Shown: in pieces, positions 33,706 to 43,774 of the stretch
Position numbering within the stretch: the stretch's first letter is position 1
Layout: the number at the start of each line of letters is the position of its first letter
Source: Cordilura impudica
Lineage: Eukaryota; Arthropoda; Insecta; Diptera; Scathophagidae
DNA: 64,000 nt
Direction: 5' to 3'
NCBI GenBank assembly: GCA_963682025.1
Contig: OY821518.1
Location: forward strand, 15,712,422-15,776,421
Translations under genes and position numbers: made by a program
Notes under the pieces: model-generated
What the model saw: the letters and a program-made list of their open reading frames with translations, nothing else
Told to the model about the DNA's origin: nothing
Database searches by the model: none

Positions 33706-35939
33706 ACTGATTTATGTGTTTTTTTCTCTTCATTGTTTGTATGAAATCATGAACACATTCATATGCAATCATGCTGGTCAAACCACGTATTTTCTTGTAT
33801 TGATCTCACTTGCTCTCATAGTCATATATGAGTGGGAGTGTTATAAATACTAGAGAATATTATGAATGCATATGAATGTTCTCAATGCGGTGGTGATTTT
33901 GTTTGTTTAATAAACAGGTTTTTATCTGCAGATGAATGAATGAAGAAGTGTAGCTTGATTAACAAGATTTTAAAATTAAACGAGTAGTTGAAATGTGACC
34001 GTCAAAGCAAAAAGGTTGAGGAAAAACCTCTTAAAAATTAAAAATGTAAAAACTTAAAGTAAAGTTAAATTAAATTAAAATTAAGTGTTAAAATAAGTTT
34101 AGAAGAGTTGAAATTGGATAGCAGAATGTAAAGGTTGAGGAAAAAAAACCTCGTAAGAATTAAATATGTAGTTTAAGAAAGTTAGTAAATTTTTAAATTA
34201 AGCCATAAGATTTAAGAAAATTTAAGTTTATGTAATTAAAGTGAAAGTTTAAAGACAAAAAAAAAAATAAGATAAAAACAAAAATATTTTAAGACAAGAA
34301 ATTAAAATTAAGTAAAGAAATTTAAAATCTAAAGACAAAATTAAGTAAAAATGTAAAAGTTAAGACATTAAACAAAAAATTTAAAAAACATACAGTTCAA
34401 GTGCCTGCACGTTTAAAAAAATAAAATAAAATAATCCAGAGAAAAAAAAGGATTCAAGTTTTGGGAGTTGAATTTTGTTTGTTAAAGTGAAAGGTTGAAG
34501 AAAAACCTGTTAAAATTAAAATGTAGTTTTAGGAGTTGAAGATTAATAGTTGAACATAAAGGTTGAGGAAAAACCCTCTTAAAATAAAAAAATTTAAAAT
34601 GTAGTGATAAAGTGAAGGATGAGAAAAATCCTCTTAAAAATTAAGATTAAAATTTAAGTTTAAAAAATTAAAATTTAAGAAAATTAAAAATTTAGAAAAT
34701 TAAAATTTATGAAGGAGTTGAATTTTGAATGTTGAAATGAACAGGTTGAGGAAAAACCTTAATTAAAAATTAAAAATGTAGTCTTAAAATTAAAAAAAAA
34801 AATTAAGAACAGTTATGAAAAGGTTTGAAAAATAAAATTTAAGTTTTAGAAAATTAAAGAAAAATTAAGTTTAGAAAAAAAAGATAAGTTTAAGAAAAAA
34901 AGAAAGTGTAAAATTTAAGAAATAAAACAAATAAAAAATTAAATAAACTTTAAGAAAAAAAAAACTAGATTTTAGTGACATTTGTACATAAATTTTTAAG
35001 GAAAATATACATATAGCAACAAATAATAGATGCCTACCAAATAATATAACTTAATAATAATACTTAATCAATTAATGAACAATTTTAATGTTGCGAAGAA
35101 AATCATAAAGTTGGATTTTTGTGTTGGAGTGTAATTTTATTTTTATATAAGTTGTATCTACTTGCATAAATGTGAAACAACATAAAAAAAAAAAATCCCT
35201 ATAAAAAAAATTAATGGTGATAATAATAAAGAAGAAGAATACATTTAGCCGATTACAAAAACAAATTGTGGTAATAAAACATTAAATAATCATATGCAGA
35301 ATTAAGATATGGCCGTTTTTTTTTTAATGGCATATTCCAAGACACAACCACGGCGTCTGGCGGCAGCAGCTTCATCCTCAACACCTACAACCATATGGCG
35401 GTAATTAAAAGACGCTAATTAAAATGTTTCTTAAATCTAAATTAAATAAAAAATTTCCTAAGATTTGTCTAACTATAAATTAAAATTATTTTTTAAAGAT
35501 TTTTCTAATTATAAATCAAAATTTTTTCTAAATATAAATTTAAACATAAATTTTAACTAAAAATTTTCTAAATTAAGAAATTTGCTAAATATAAAATTAA
35601 ACTAAAAATTTTCCTAAATAAAAATAAAATTAAGCTAAAATTAAAATTTCTCCTAAATTTAAAATTTCCCTAAATTTAAAATTTTCCTAAAACAGAATTT
35701 TGCTAAAATTTAAAAATTCTTCTAAAATTAAAATTGAGGTATATTTAAAGATTTTCCTAAAATTAAAATTTCCCTAAAATTAAAATTTTGCTAAGAAATA
35801 AAATTTTGCTAAACTGAAAATTTTTCTAAAAAGTAAAATTTTGCTAAAATATAAAGAAAAAAAATTAAATAAGTTTTGCTAAACTTAATTTAAAATAACC
35901 TTAAAATGAAGGTTCAATAAAACTTGTTAAACCAATGTA
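33706..35939. other. AT-rich low-complexity region with AAAGGTTGAGGAAAAACCTC repeats
   Basis: No coding region. From 33990 to 34790 a diverged unit recurs at least five times: GTTGAAATG, AAAGGTTGAGGAAAAACCTC, TTAAAAATTAAAAATGTAG. Each unit has an AGGTT/AACCT mini-hairpin. From 35400 to 35930 a different run of CTAAAATTTAAAATTTTCCT units appears. A TATA-like TATAAATAC (33841-33850) and an AATAAA (33909) lie in a region of normal complexity at 33720-33960. Confidence 0.6.
33841..33850 (+). promoter_or_regulatory. Possible TATA box (tentative)
   Basis: GTTATAAATACTAG is a good TATA-box match, followed about 65 bp later by AATAAACAGG. TATA plus a nearby AATAAA is how insect retrotransposon LTRs are organised, but no LTR ends or coding region are identified. 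Chance matches are common in AT-rich DNA. Confidence 0.25.
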
Positions 35940-36290
35940 GAAAACCAAACCAAACCAAATCTTATCATTGCTGTGGGTTACCTCCAAGTAAGATGGAGTC
36001 GAGGTAACATGGTTGGGAGTGCAAAAGGGGGCAGAACACCTAGTCCCCAATCCCAAGGTAAGTATGGCCATCCGTCCTATTTAGCGTACGTTTAAATTGA
36101 CAGTTTTTTTTGTGTAAATCGCACGTGAAAAACTGTAGTGCGGTTTCCCTGGGCCTGAGCAAGACCCCACCCATCCGGCGAGCTAGGCCCCTACGCCAGC
36201 ACGTGCGACCCGCAAAGGCTCAGGGAAACGGAAGCGGATCTTCCACCAACGCCGCACCATTACAAAACATGTAAACGTGTAAACAATTAG
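35940..36290 (+). other. GC-rich island with consensus splice donor; possible exon
   Basis: This 350-bp stretch is much more GC-rich than its surroundings. An ATG at 36009 in a good context opens a short frame (MVGSAKGGRTPSPQSQ) running directly into CCCAAG|GTAAGTAT (splice at 36053/36054), a full consensus 5' splice site. Just before the ATG is a perfect GGTTACCTC/GAGGTAAC hairpin. Further on, TTTCCCTGGGCCTGAGC pairs imperfectly with GCTCAGGGAAA, and a stop-free stretch of about 55 codons spans both. It could be a first coding exon of a host gene or a retroelement leader. I cannot identify it. Confidence 0.4.
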
Positions 36291-36778
36291 CGTTGTTTTG
36301 CGTTTAGCACCTGATCTTGGTAAGTTTCCGATGCCATTATGTTTCCTAATTTGTTAATTTGGTAGTGCACTGTTTGGCTCGACAAATTAAATTCAATTAC
36401 AATGTCTTATACTGCAACGCCGGAATTAAAATTGCCAATATTGAAGCTCCAGCAACACAATTTAACTCAGCCGTTTTTCTTTTATTCAATATATTATTAC
36501 CAAAGTTATCTGATTGTCACTTGCTAAACCAGGCGCGAAAACTGCCACAAAGATTTTGTCAAAGTACTTATGCCACGAAAAAATTCGCTGTCTGCTTACT
36601 TTCTTATCAGCAGAAAGGGAATGCAAAGCCTAAATGACAAAATATTGGGCACGCGTATAGCTATAAATATGGATTTTATTTTTAACATAACCCGTGTATC
36701 GTTAGTTCATGCAATAAAATGAACTGGGCAAGAAAACATCACAGTTGCCTATGTCAAGATAATTATGCCGACTAGTGT
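36291..36778. other. Right terminal region of the Bari-like element; no gene
   Basis: Contains the inner (36557-36580) and outer (36752-36777) direct repeats of the Bari-like right terminus. A plus-strand open stretch at 36359-36637 begins with TTG rather than ATG and overlaps the inner repeat, so I do not consider it a gene. The missing N-terminal transposase segment is not recognisable here. Confidence 0.55.
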
Positions 36779-37860
36779 ATATTTTTAACTAAAAAATATG
36801 TGTCCTAATAACTAAAATTTTAAATGGCATAAAAATGAAATGAAATTAAAGGGTTCAGGTTATAAAATATTTCGTTCATAAGTCTGCCAATTGTTAATAT
36901 GGTTGCTCTTAGTTAGAATATATTTAGAGTTGGTCGTAAAATCATTAGAGTAAATTTGAATATTTGGATTTTTCAAATGAGTTTCTTCACATGTTTCATT
37001 ACATTTCAATTCAAACAAAAGACTATTTGATTATTAAAGTAGCCAAAACTTCTTCTATGTAACAGGCTCTTAAATCCGTGTCATTGGATGGATTTTGAAC
37101 TATCCTAGTTAAGGACACATACTTAAAAAGAAAATTGTGTATTCTGTTAGAAATAAATTCAACATGAAGAGTTTTGTAAGAACTGTACCCGAGAACCCAT
37201 TTTAACAAAGATGGATCTGAAGCAGTATTTTTCCATTATTAAGCTAAAACAAAAGACCGTTATTTGTTCCTGTAACATCATTTTCTTTTCTCTTTTCACC
37301 ACATTCAATTGTTATGATTGGTATCTCTGAGGTTTAAGTAAATATATTTCTTTACAAACAAAATGTTTATGCAACAAAATTGTTATGTTTAACCAGCATA
37401 ATTTTCAAATATATTAACAATTTGAATAAATATTCTTCTATTGTTCTTTCTATGCCTTTATTTAACGATTACACTTATCTTATTCATAACACAAAATTAA
37501 CTTTTTGTAAGTCATCAACCACAAATGGTCTAAGAAAAAAAGTTTTGTTTTTCTATTTAGATTTGATATAAACATAAATTAAATAAATCACTTTATTATG
37601 TGCTCGAAATAAAAAGGGATAGATTAAATACAAAATGAATTTGCATAAATGAATTTCGTTTTTTTTTTTAAGATGAATTTAGCTAAATATTTCATTTATT
37701 TTGTTTACTAAATTTATTAAACATCTAGTGTGACAGGCTAGTTGCAGATAAATTCCTATATTTTGCAAATTTCTTCAGGTATTAATTGCAAATGACAAAT
37801 TTTTTTCTTTCTTTCGAATCTTTATTTATCAAATACTTTATTTAAATTTTCATTAATATA
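36779..37860 (+). repeat. Dispersed 0.9-kb repeat, copy 3 (longest)
   Basis: Begins TATTTTTAACTAAAAAATATG directly at the Bari-like right end and continues through the landmarks of copies 1 and 2. It retains the far end (CATCTAGTGTGACAGGCTAG, TTAATTGCAAATGACAAAT) seen in copy 1 but missing from copy 2. All three copies have the same orientation. Confidence 0.8.
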
Positions 37861-38340
37861 AATTACTCACTATCTCATTATTTTAATTAAATGTTTATTG
37901 AGTGATTTCTTCATATGTCAATTATCTGATCATTATAGCTTATGAATTTAATATAAACTATTTAATTAAAACTCATTAATCACATCGTTTTCCAAAAGCG
38001 TACCATCACTTATTAATGAGCATACGAGTATATTGTTTTTGTATTTAATTTTTAATATTTAAAATATACAATATATAACGAACCGCCTATACGTATGATT
38101 ATACTAAGTGATCAATAATTAATGCTCATCATACGCTCTGTAGTTATAAATTGTACTGCCTGACTTGTAAATATGCAAATTATGTGCGTTAACACAAGTG
38201 TTTAATCAAATTTATATTTAAATACATACAGGCTATTCTAGCTATTACAAACCTACTGAGAAAATATTCGTTTACCATCAGTCCTTCATTGGAAAGGCCT
38301 AGTGAAATTAAAAACAATATAATACTTAATTCATATTCAC
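37861..38340. other. No gene seen
   Basis: AT-rich sequence with short imperfect inverted motifs such as ATTAATGAGCATACGAG and TTAATGCTCATCATACG, suggestive of an old palindromic element whose ends cannot be fixed. Confidence 0.45.
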
Positions 38341-38553
38341 CCCTATTATGTAAGTTGTTGTCATTGTCGTCGTCGTCACTTTGAAGTCATCTCATTGAGT
38401 CGACTCGACATCATCTCGACACTAAAATTACATTTTCTAAAAGTATTAACACAGCACTTCTAGACAATATCAATTAAGCGTTGAGGTGATGTCGAGTCGA
38501 CTCAACGTGATGACTTCAAAGTGAAGACGACGACTATGACTTGCGTAATAGGG
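38341..38553. mobile_element. MITE with ~78-bp terminal inverted repeats
   Basis: The left end CCCTATTATGTAAGTTGTTG and the right end (reverse complement CCCTATTACGCAAGTCATAG) continue as inverted repeats through GTCGTCGTC, CACTTTGAAGTCATC and TTGAGTCGACTCGACATCA. Only about 55 bp separate the arms, so almost the whole 213-bp element folds back. No reading frame or clear target duplication is seen. Confidence 0.8.
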
Positions 38554-39290
38554 TTGATTAATAATTAACTATTTGATATTGAAAATGGGTTAAATCTGTG
38601 AATTAAAATATTAGTGAAATTATGAAAAGACTAAGCTACATATGGGTCCTTCTAATTTACCAAATATTTTTAAGAAAGGCCTTTACTTAAAAAAGTTCCT
38701 GAAATATGGCTGCGAGCAAAGTTAAAAAATCATAAAAAATACTTAAAGTGTTATTGAATAACAGCGTTTATCTTCAAAACTTATTAAGCAAAAATTCTAG
38801 CCGAGGTCTTATTAAATAAAATTAAGACATCCGCTGTATCAACATGTAAAGCATTTTATGTGTAAACAGTTAAAGGTCTTAATCACAAAATCAACATTTT
38901 CTAACGTAATAGCGTAAAATCTATGTTTTTTAAATTTTTAAATACAAGAGTTAAAATATGTAAGACTAACCTAATGATTTCTTTTAGTCCTTCCGAATTT
39001 AATGAAATTTTACACCAATTTTGTCTCTGATGTAACCAATGCTCAGAATTATAACGTTTCGAAAATTTGAAAAATTTCATATATGTGAGCGACAAAAACA
39101 TTTACACAAGCTTGTGGTTGTTACAAAATGGCTCAATAATAATGACAAACACATTTTTATTTCGAATTATTTAATTAGTTTATAAAATAAATTAACTAAA
39201 TTTACTTTAACAAAAGAAAAACAAACAAAAATTTGTTGCCAAAAATAAAAAAAAAATCAGATGAAATTTTTAATTTATTTTTTTTGTACG
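38554..39290. other. No gene seen
   Basis: AT-rich sequence without a recognised feature. Near 39288 the motif CGCGACAGAATAATAGCACA looks like a Tc1-type terminal sequence next to the transposase fragment, but its partner end was not found. Confidence 0.4.
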
Positions 39291-39360
39291 CGACAGAATA
39301 ATAGCACATTGTTTGTTTATACAATAAAAATTAAAATTTTAGTAATATCTAGTTTTGTAG

Positions 39361-39577
39361 CCATTATTTTTTAAAACTTCTTGACATCTGCATGGCATGG
39401 ACCTCAATTATATTAGATAAATTTTCACCGTAAATTCCATTCTATGCAGTGTCCATTTGCCAGAAAAGGTCATCCGTATATTTGCAACACTTGCGATTTA
39501 TTTTACGATCTACAATATCCCATATAATTTCTATGGGATTGAGACCAAGTGATGATGCTGGCCATTTCAAAACGTTA
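39361..39577 (-). pseudogene. Tc1-like transposase C-terminal fragment
   Basis: On the minus strand the frame reads VLKWPASSLGLNPIEIIWD followed by IVDRKINRKC and, after an in-frame stop, NLSNIIEVHAMQMSRSFKK. The WPxxSxxLNPIExxW signature carrying the final catalytic Glu is diagnostic of Tc1 transposases. Upstream sequence is replaced near 39580 by the reverse transcriptase of LINE 2. It is a different lineage from the Bari-like copy at 29661. Confidence 0.8.
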
Positions 39578-39589
39578 TTGGTTATGAAA

Positions 39590-40011
39590 CATTAATGTAG
39601 AAAAGATAAAAAACCTCTTCAGCTTGAGGCATAAAATTGAGTGGTGCACCGTGTCAAATGCCTTTGAGTGATCCAATAAAACCAAAAAAGATATTTTTCC
39701 ATCATCCATATTACTTCTTAACTCCTCAACTACATCAGATAAAGCTGTTATACAGCTATGTTGTGGCCTGAAACCAGATTGACGCTCTGTAAGTAAGTTG
39801 TTGTCGTTTAAATACCTAAAGATTTGTCTTTGTAAAAGGTGCTCGAAAGCTTTTGAGAGATATGGAAGAATTGCAATCGGGCGGTATTCGTTACCCCTTT
39901 TTGGTATTGGTATAATTTTGGCATGCTTCTACTCCATTGGAAATATGCTAGTAGTGATTATGGAGTTAAACAAGTACATTATGAAACGGACAATCCATGG
40001 TAAAATCATTT
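39590..40011 (-). pseudogene. LINE 2 reverse transcriptase, N-terminal half
   Basis: The minus-strand frame gives MILPWIVRFIMYLFNSIITT, AKIIPIPKRGNEYRPIAILP, YLSKAFEHLLQRQIFRYLND, RQSGFRPQHSCITAL and LVLLDHSKAFDTVHH, the last carrying the first catalytic Asp. One stop replaces the Trp expected in FPMEW. The SGVPQGS and FADD blocks are missing because the element is cut off near 39585. Confidence 0.85.
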
Positions 40012-40827
40012 TTATACCCTATACCACTATGTGGTTTGGGTATAATGACTTTGTGCTGCTGTTTGTAACAACCAAAAATATTTGACCTACACCCATCTTT
40101 AATTATACCGATCGAATCAGAATCACTATCAGAATCACTATCTGATTCGATTTAATGATGTCCGTCCGTCCGTCCGTCCGTCCGTCTGTGTGTCCACGTA
40201 AAGCTTGTAATCAAACTGCAGGTCGCAAATATGAATATATTTTGATGAAATTTGGTATTTGATATTTTATCTGCTATGGGATGAACGCTATTGAAATTGG
40301 TGAGAATCGGTTCATGTTCAGACCTAGCCCCCATACAAATGACCCTATGAATTCAACATATATTGCCATAAGATCCATATTATCATAAAAATCTTAGTCA
40401 AATTGGGTTTGTATGTATATATTATATCCATTAATTAGTAGTCCAAAAATGATCCCTATTGGACAATTCTTAGTCATAGGCCCCATATGGAACTGCTTCT
40501 CGATCTTCGCGAAAATCTATCAAAAAAGAAAAGTATTGCACTGATTCTTCTCAAATTTTTTTTGTATATACTTTTGCAAAATACAAGAGACTTTACTAAA
40601 CATGGTCAGGATCGGTCCATTTTTGGGCCTAGTCCCCATATAGATATAGCATCCGATATGAACTTTTTCACATCTGCAGCCGAAAAAATTAATAAAAATC
40701 CCACTCAAATTTGGTTTATGCTTATCTTCTATATCCAGTTAGTTGGGCCTGAGAGATAGGGTCTCTAAACGCATGGTATAGGGTATCGTATAGTCGGTCT
40801 AGACCGACTATAATTTTCTTACTTGTT
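40012..40827 (+). mobile_element. mini-me-type element inserted in LINE 2
   Basis: Starts TTATACCCTATACCACTATG and ends GGTCTAGACCGACTATAATT then TTCTTACTTGTT. It carries a (GTCC)n tract (40161-40187), a duplicated GAATCAGAATCACTATC segment, and the CCTTGTAATCAAA-like and CCTAGTCCCCATATAGATAT blocks of the family. It is the longest uninterrupted plus-strand copy here. Removing it rejoins the LINE 2 ORF2 segments ending NIHI and beginning KMILPW. Confidence 0.85.
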
Positions 40828-40828
40828 G

Positions 40829-42150
40829 TATATGTGTATATTATCAAGGCCCACTGCATTCGATTTAATAGCATTGAAACTTTCAACTACCCTCTGTTAG
40901 TGTTACACACTGAAAGTTAAATTTGGGAATGTTTAAATTATTACAGGGAAAATCATCATAAAATTCGTTATTTACGGCTGGTAGAGGAATATTTACAAAA
41001 GCTTCATTTAGCGCACTAATGTCAACATTCATTGATTGATTAATTGTCTGATTTATTCCAATTTCGCGTGTTTGTTTCCAGGTTTTTTTACTTCCAATAG
41101 CTGTATTAAATTTATTAAAATAATAGGAAGACTTATCATGCTTTATTTTGGAAACAACCGCTTTCCTAGCCATATTATATTCGTCGTAATATTCTGATAT
41201 CATGTAACGTTTCCACTTCTGATACAGATTATCACGGTGTTCTATTAGCATCTTGGTTTCCATTGTGAACCAAGGTCTATCTCTATTTTTAATAGTTTTC
41301 GTTTTGCTGAGGACATGTTTATTGTAAATTCCAAAAATTTTACCACTAAGAAATGACAGTTGTTCGCCAACAGTCGGTAAATGGAAAATTTGATCCCATG
41401 AAGTAGAGCAAAGATCATATCCCAAAGCCAAGATATCAATATTATTAAAATCACGATAAGTAAATGTTTGGGGCTGGATTTCTATTGCAAAATCATATGA
41501 TAAGAAGAGTAGATCGTGCTTCGAAAATGCTGGTGCTGCTAACTGATCATAATGAAGGACTTTACTTTCTTTACTGGTAAAGAAAAGATCAAGCAAAGTG
41601 CTATTTGTTGACGTGAAGTGTGTAGGTCTCGTTGTGTTGACAGCTGACAAGTTAAACATTGACATTGTAGTGGTAAGATTTGAGTCATCAAAAAGATTGT
41701 TATTAAAATCACCTGATATAATGACTTCGGAGTATGACATTGATGAAAGCTCCAGCTTCGAGATAAGACTATCAAACTTTATCCGTTTATGTGGACTGTA
41801 TACACAGCCAAGAAGAAGTTTATCACCACGACAATTTACGTCTACAGAAACATATTCCACGTCATTAGCTATATTATGTGTACATGAAATATTATTTTTT
41901 ATATAAATTGCGACACCACCAGCATGACTACTTCTGTCGGAACGAAAGACACAGTACCCCTTCAGCTCATAGATATTGTCGCTAACATTATCACAGAACA
42001 TGTCTCAGAAACACATATAGCGTCAACACCCGAATTTTCAAATAAAAGACGAAACTTATAAAGTTTATTACATAAACTTTGTGCATTTAAATGACAAATA
42101 CTGAAACCCTGTCTATGATTAGCCAGGAAAGTATTTCCAAGATCGATAAC
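40829..42150 (-). pseudogene. LINE 2 ORF2 endonuclease and linker
   Basis: The frame starts upstream with FSICHLNAQSLCNKLYKFRL and VDAICVSET, the APE-endonuclease opening. A frameshift at about 42000 precedes the long frame, which has HAGGVAIYIKNNI, LLLGCVYSPHKRI, SEVIISGDFNNNLFD (GDFN motif), STLLDLFFTSKES and AFSKHDLLFLSYDF (the SDH-like motif, here SKHD). The linker ends VTLTEG, and the next frame continues VVESFNAIKSNAVGLDNIHI up to the mini-me insertion. Only two or three frame breaks are present over about 430 codons, so this copy is comparatively young. Confidence 0.85.
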
Positions 42151-42160
42151 TTCTTACAAC

Positions 42161-42716
42161 ATGAAATAAATTTTTCAGAAAATATTTCAATTATGAGAAA
42201 GTATCCTCTTATTTTGATGAAAAAATATTCATGCCAAAAAATATTTTTATAAATTTTTTGTATCTGAAAAATTTTTTGGTGGAGAATGCAATGACTTTTT
42301 CTGTAATTATATTGAAATACATTTTTCAGATAAAAACCAAATCTTTCTATAAAAAAACATAATTGTTTTTATTAAAGCAAAATAAATAAAAAAAAATATA
42401 ATAAATATTGGTCAAGAAAGCAAAAAAATTAACTTAAATTTAAATGATATTAAAATTTGAAGGTTATTTTTTTATTTTATTTCTATAATTTATATAATTT
42501 TTTTTCTTTTTTTGATTAAAAGAAATTGCAAGTATGTACATTAGGTGTAGGATTTAGCACCACGTGATGGGAGATATCGATTTAATACTAAAAAACTGTT
42601 TTTGGGTCATGCTATTGTTAAAAAATTTAAAAGCACGAATGGCAAACTTCTTTTATTTCATAAATATATTATAAATCCATCGTTGTAGGGAAAACAACAC
42701 ACAATTATAATATCTG
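42161..42716. other. No gene seen
   Basis: AT-rich sequence upstream of LINE 2. No ORF1 of the LINE is recognised, so LINE 2 is also truncated at its 5' side. Contains TTAGGTGTAGGATTTAGCACC and a CACGTG motif without context. Confidence 0.45.
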
Positions 42717-43326
42717 TGCCAATAAATAATAATGGCTTAAGTTGACATAAGTGCTTTTTCACTTTATTACATATTCTTATTCTCCTCTTCAAGATCTATC
42801 ATTCAGCTAAATTTCAAGTATAAAATGTTATTATTAATAAAACTATACGCATTTATATTTTAACTTAAGTCTTTGTGAAAAATAATACATAAGCCATAAC
42901 ACCTTAACTCAACTTAATTTTTTTTAAGGTAGCTACATCAGTATTAAAATGTTTTAGCATTAAAGCTTCTATACACTTAATTTCAATAACTAACAGGTTT
43001 TCTGCATTTTTCAATTTAACCTAAAGCACTTATCTCGACTTACTAGCAATAAAAATTACTTTGCATTTCAATATAGTAGCTTAAGTTCACTTTAGTTTTT
43101 ATTTTTCTGGAAATGGATTTTTTCATAACATCTTAACTAAAAAACAATGAATATTTACTAATAACACGTTTTTTTTTATAAAATGAACAGTTTTGTTCTA
43201 AATTAATGTGCATCTTTTTCTGTGGCTAAAAATTTTATATAAAAACCGAACACAATTTATTTTAGACAAAACCCTTAATATCTCAAAACACGAAATTTCG
43301 ACTTAAGCCATTATTATTTATTGCCA
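42717..43326. mobile_element. MITE with TGSCAATAAATAATAATGGC ends
   Basis: The left end TGCCAATAAATAATAATGGC then TTAAGTTGA and the right end (reverse complement TGGCAATAAATAATAATGGC then TTAAGTCGA) form a 29-bp inverted repeat with two mismatches. Several degenerate TTAAGTYGA copies occur inside. About 610 bp, without coding capacity. Flanks are too AT-rich to define a target duplication. Confidence 0.75.
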
Positions 43327-43774
43327 TATATTATATAGTTGAGTAAAAAGCCTTGATCTACTTGATAAGTTGAAAAAATCCTATAATTAAAACTTCACTA
43401 GTTTTGGTGTGGGAACTTTTTAAACATCCTTAATATTGATATTATCTTTTTATCAAAACTTTTCTATAAAACCAAATACAGGCCACAAAATTTATTATCA
43501 TGAATTCGACAAAAAGAGTTGTACACTAAGGTGGGCCGCATCTGTATGGGGTAAAAATAATTATCGTATTTTCCTTTGGAATAGTAATAAAAAGTTGTAT
43601 TTAATCGATAAAACCCATTTGGTGAATTTTTACTTGAATATAATGTAGTCTTCAATTCGCGCAACACATATAAAAGTTCTAATAATTTAAAAAAAAAATG
43701 TGTATGTTCAATTTATTGTTTTTATCATACAAAATATTATGGAATGTAGATGTAAGTTAAAGTAAAATGCATTT
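43327..43774. other. No gene seen
   Basis: Flank between the MITE and the 3' end of the third repeat-encoded gene. The segment CACTAAGGTGGGCCGC (43522-43537) looks like a possible transposon end, but I found no inverted partner beyond 45900. Confidence 0.4.

Larger units (their letters stand above)
29307..36778 (-). mobile_element. Bari-like Tc1/mariner element enlarged by insertions
   Basis: The left end is CACTAGTCAGTATAATTATT then TTGACAAA. The right end, reverse complemented, is CACTAGTCGGCATAATTATC then TTGACAT. Inner copies of the same motif lie at 29462 (GGCATAAGTATTTTGACA) and, inverted, at 36557-36580 (GGCATAAGTACTTTGACA), giving the inner/outer direct-repeat layout of Bari and other IR-DR Tc1 elements. 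A decayed transposase occupies 29661-30321. The normal size would be about 1.7 kb; a LINE (30322-33705) and unexplained sequence have enlarged it. The flanking sequences are two dispersed repeats that do not join cleanly as one insertion site. Confidence 0.7.
39585..42160 (-). mobile_element. Non-LTR retrotransposon fragment (LINE 2), interrupted
   Basis: ORF2 on the minus strand begins near 42150 with the endonuclease and runs into a reverse transcriptase that ends abruptly near 39585, without thumb region, 3' UTR or tail. A mini-me element (40012-40827) interrupts it between the endonuclease linker and the first reverse transcriptase block. The loss of the 3' end is unusual for a LINE and implies a later deletion or rearrangement at the junction with the Tc1 fragment. 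Confidence 0.85.

Noticed and set aside
36359..36637. A 92-codon plus-strand open stretch
   Set aside because: It begins with TTG, not ATG, overlaps the inner direct repeat of the Bari-like right end, and has no recognisable similarity.
40487..40759. Open frames on both strands in mini-me copies, repeated near 23335 and 46430
   Set aside because: The same sequence is open on opposite strands in different copies with inconsistent ends; these elements are non-coding.
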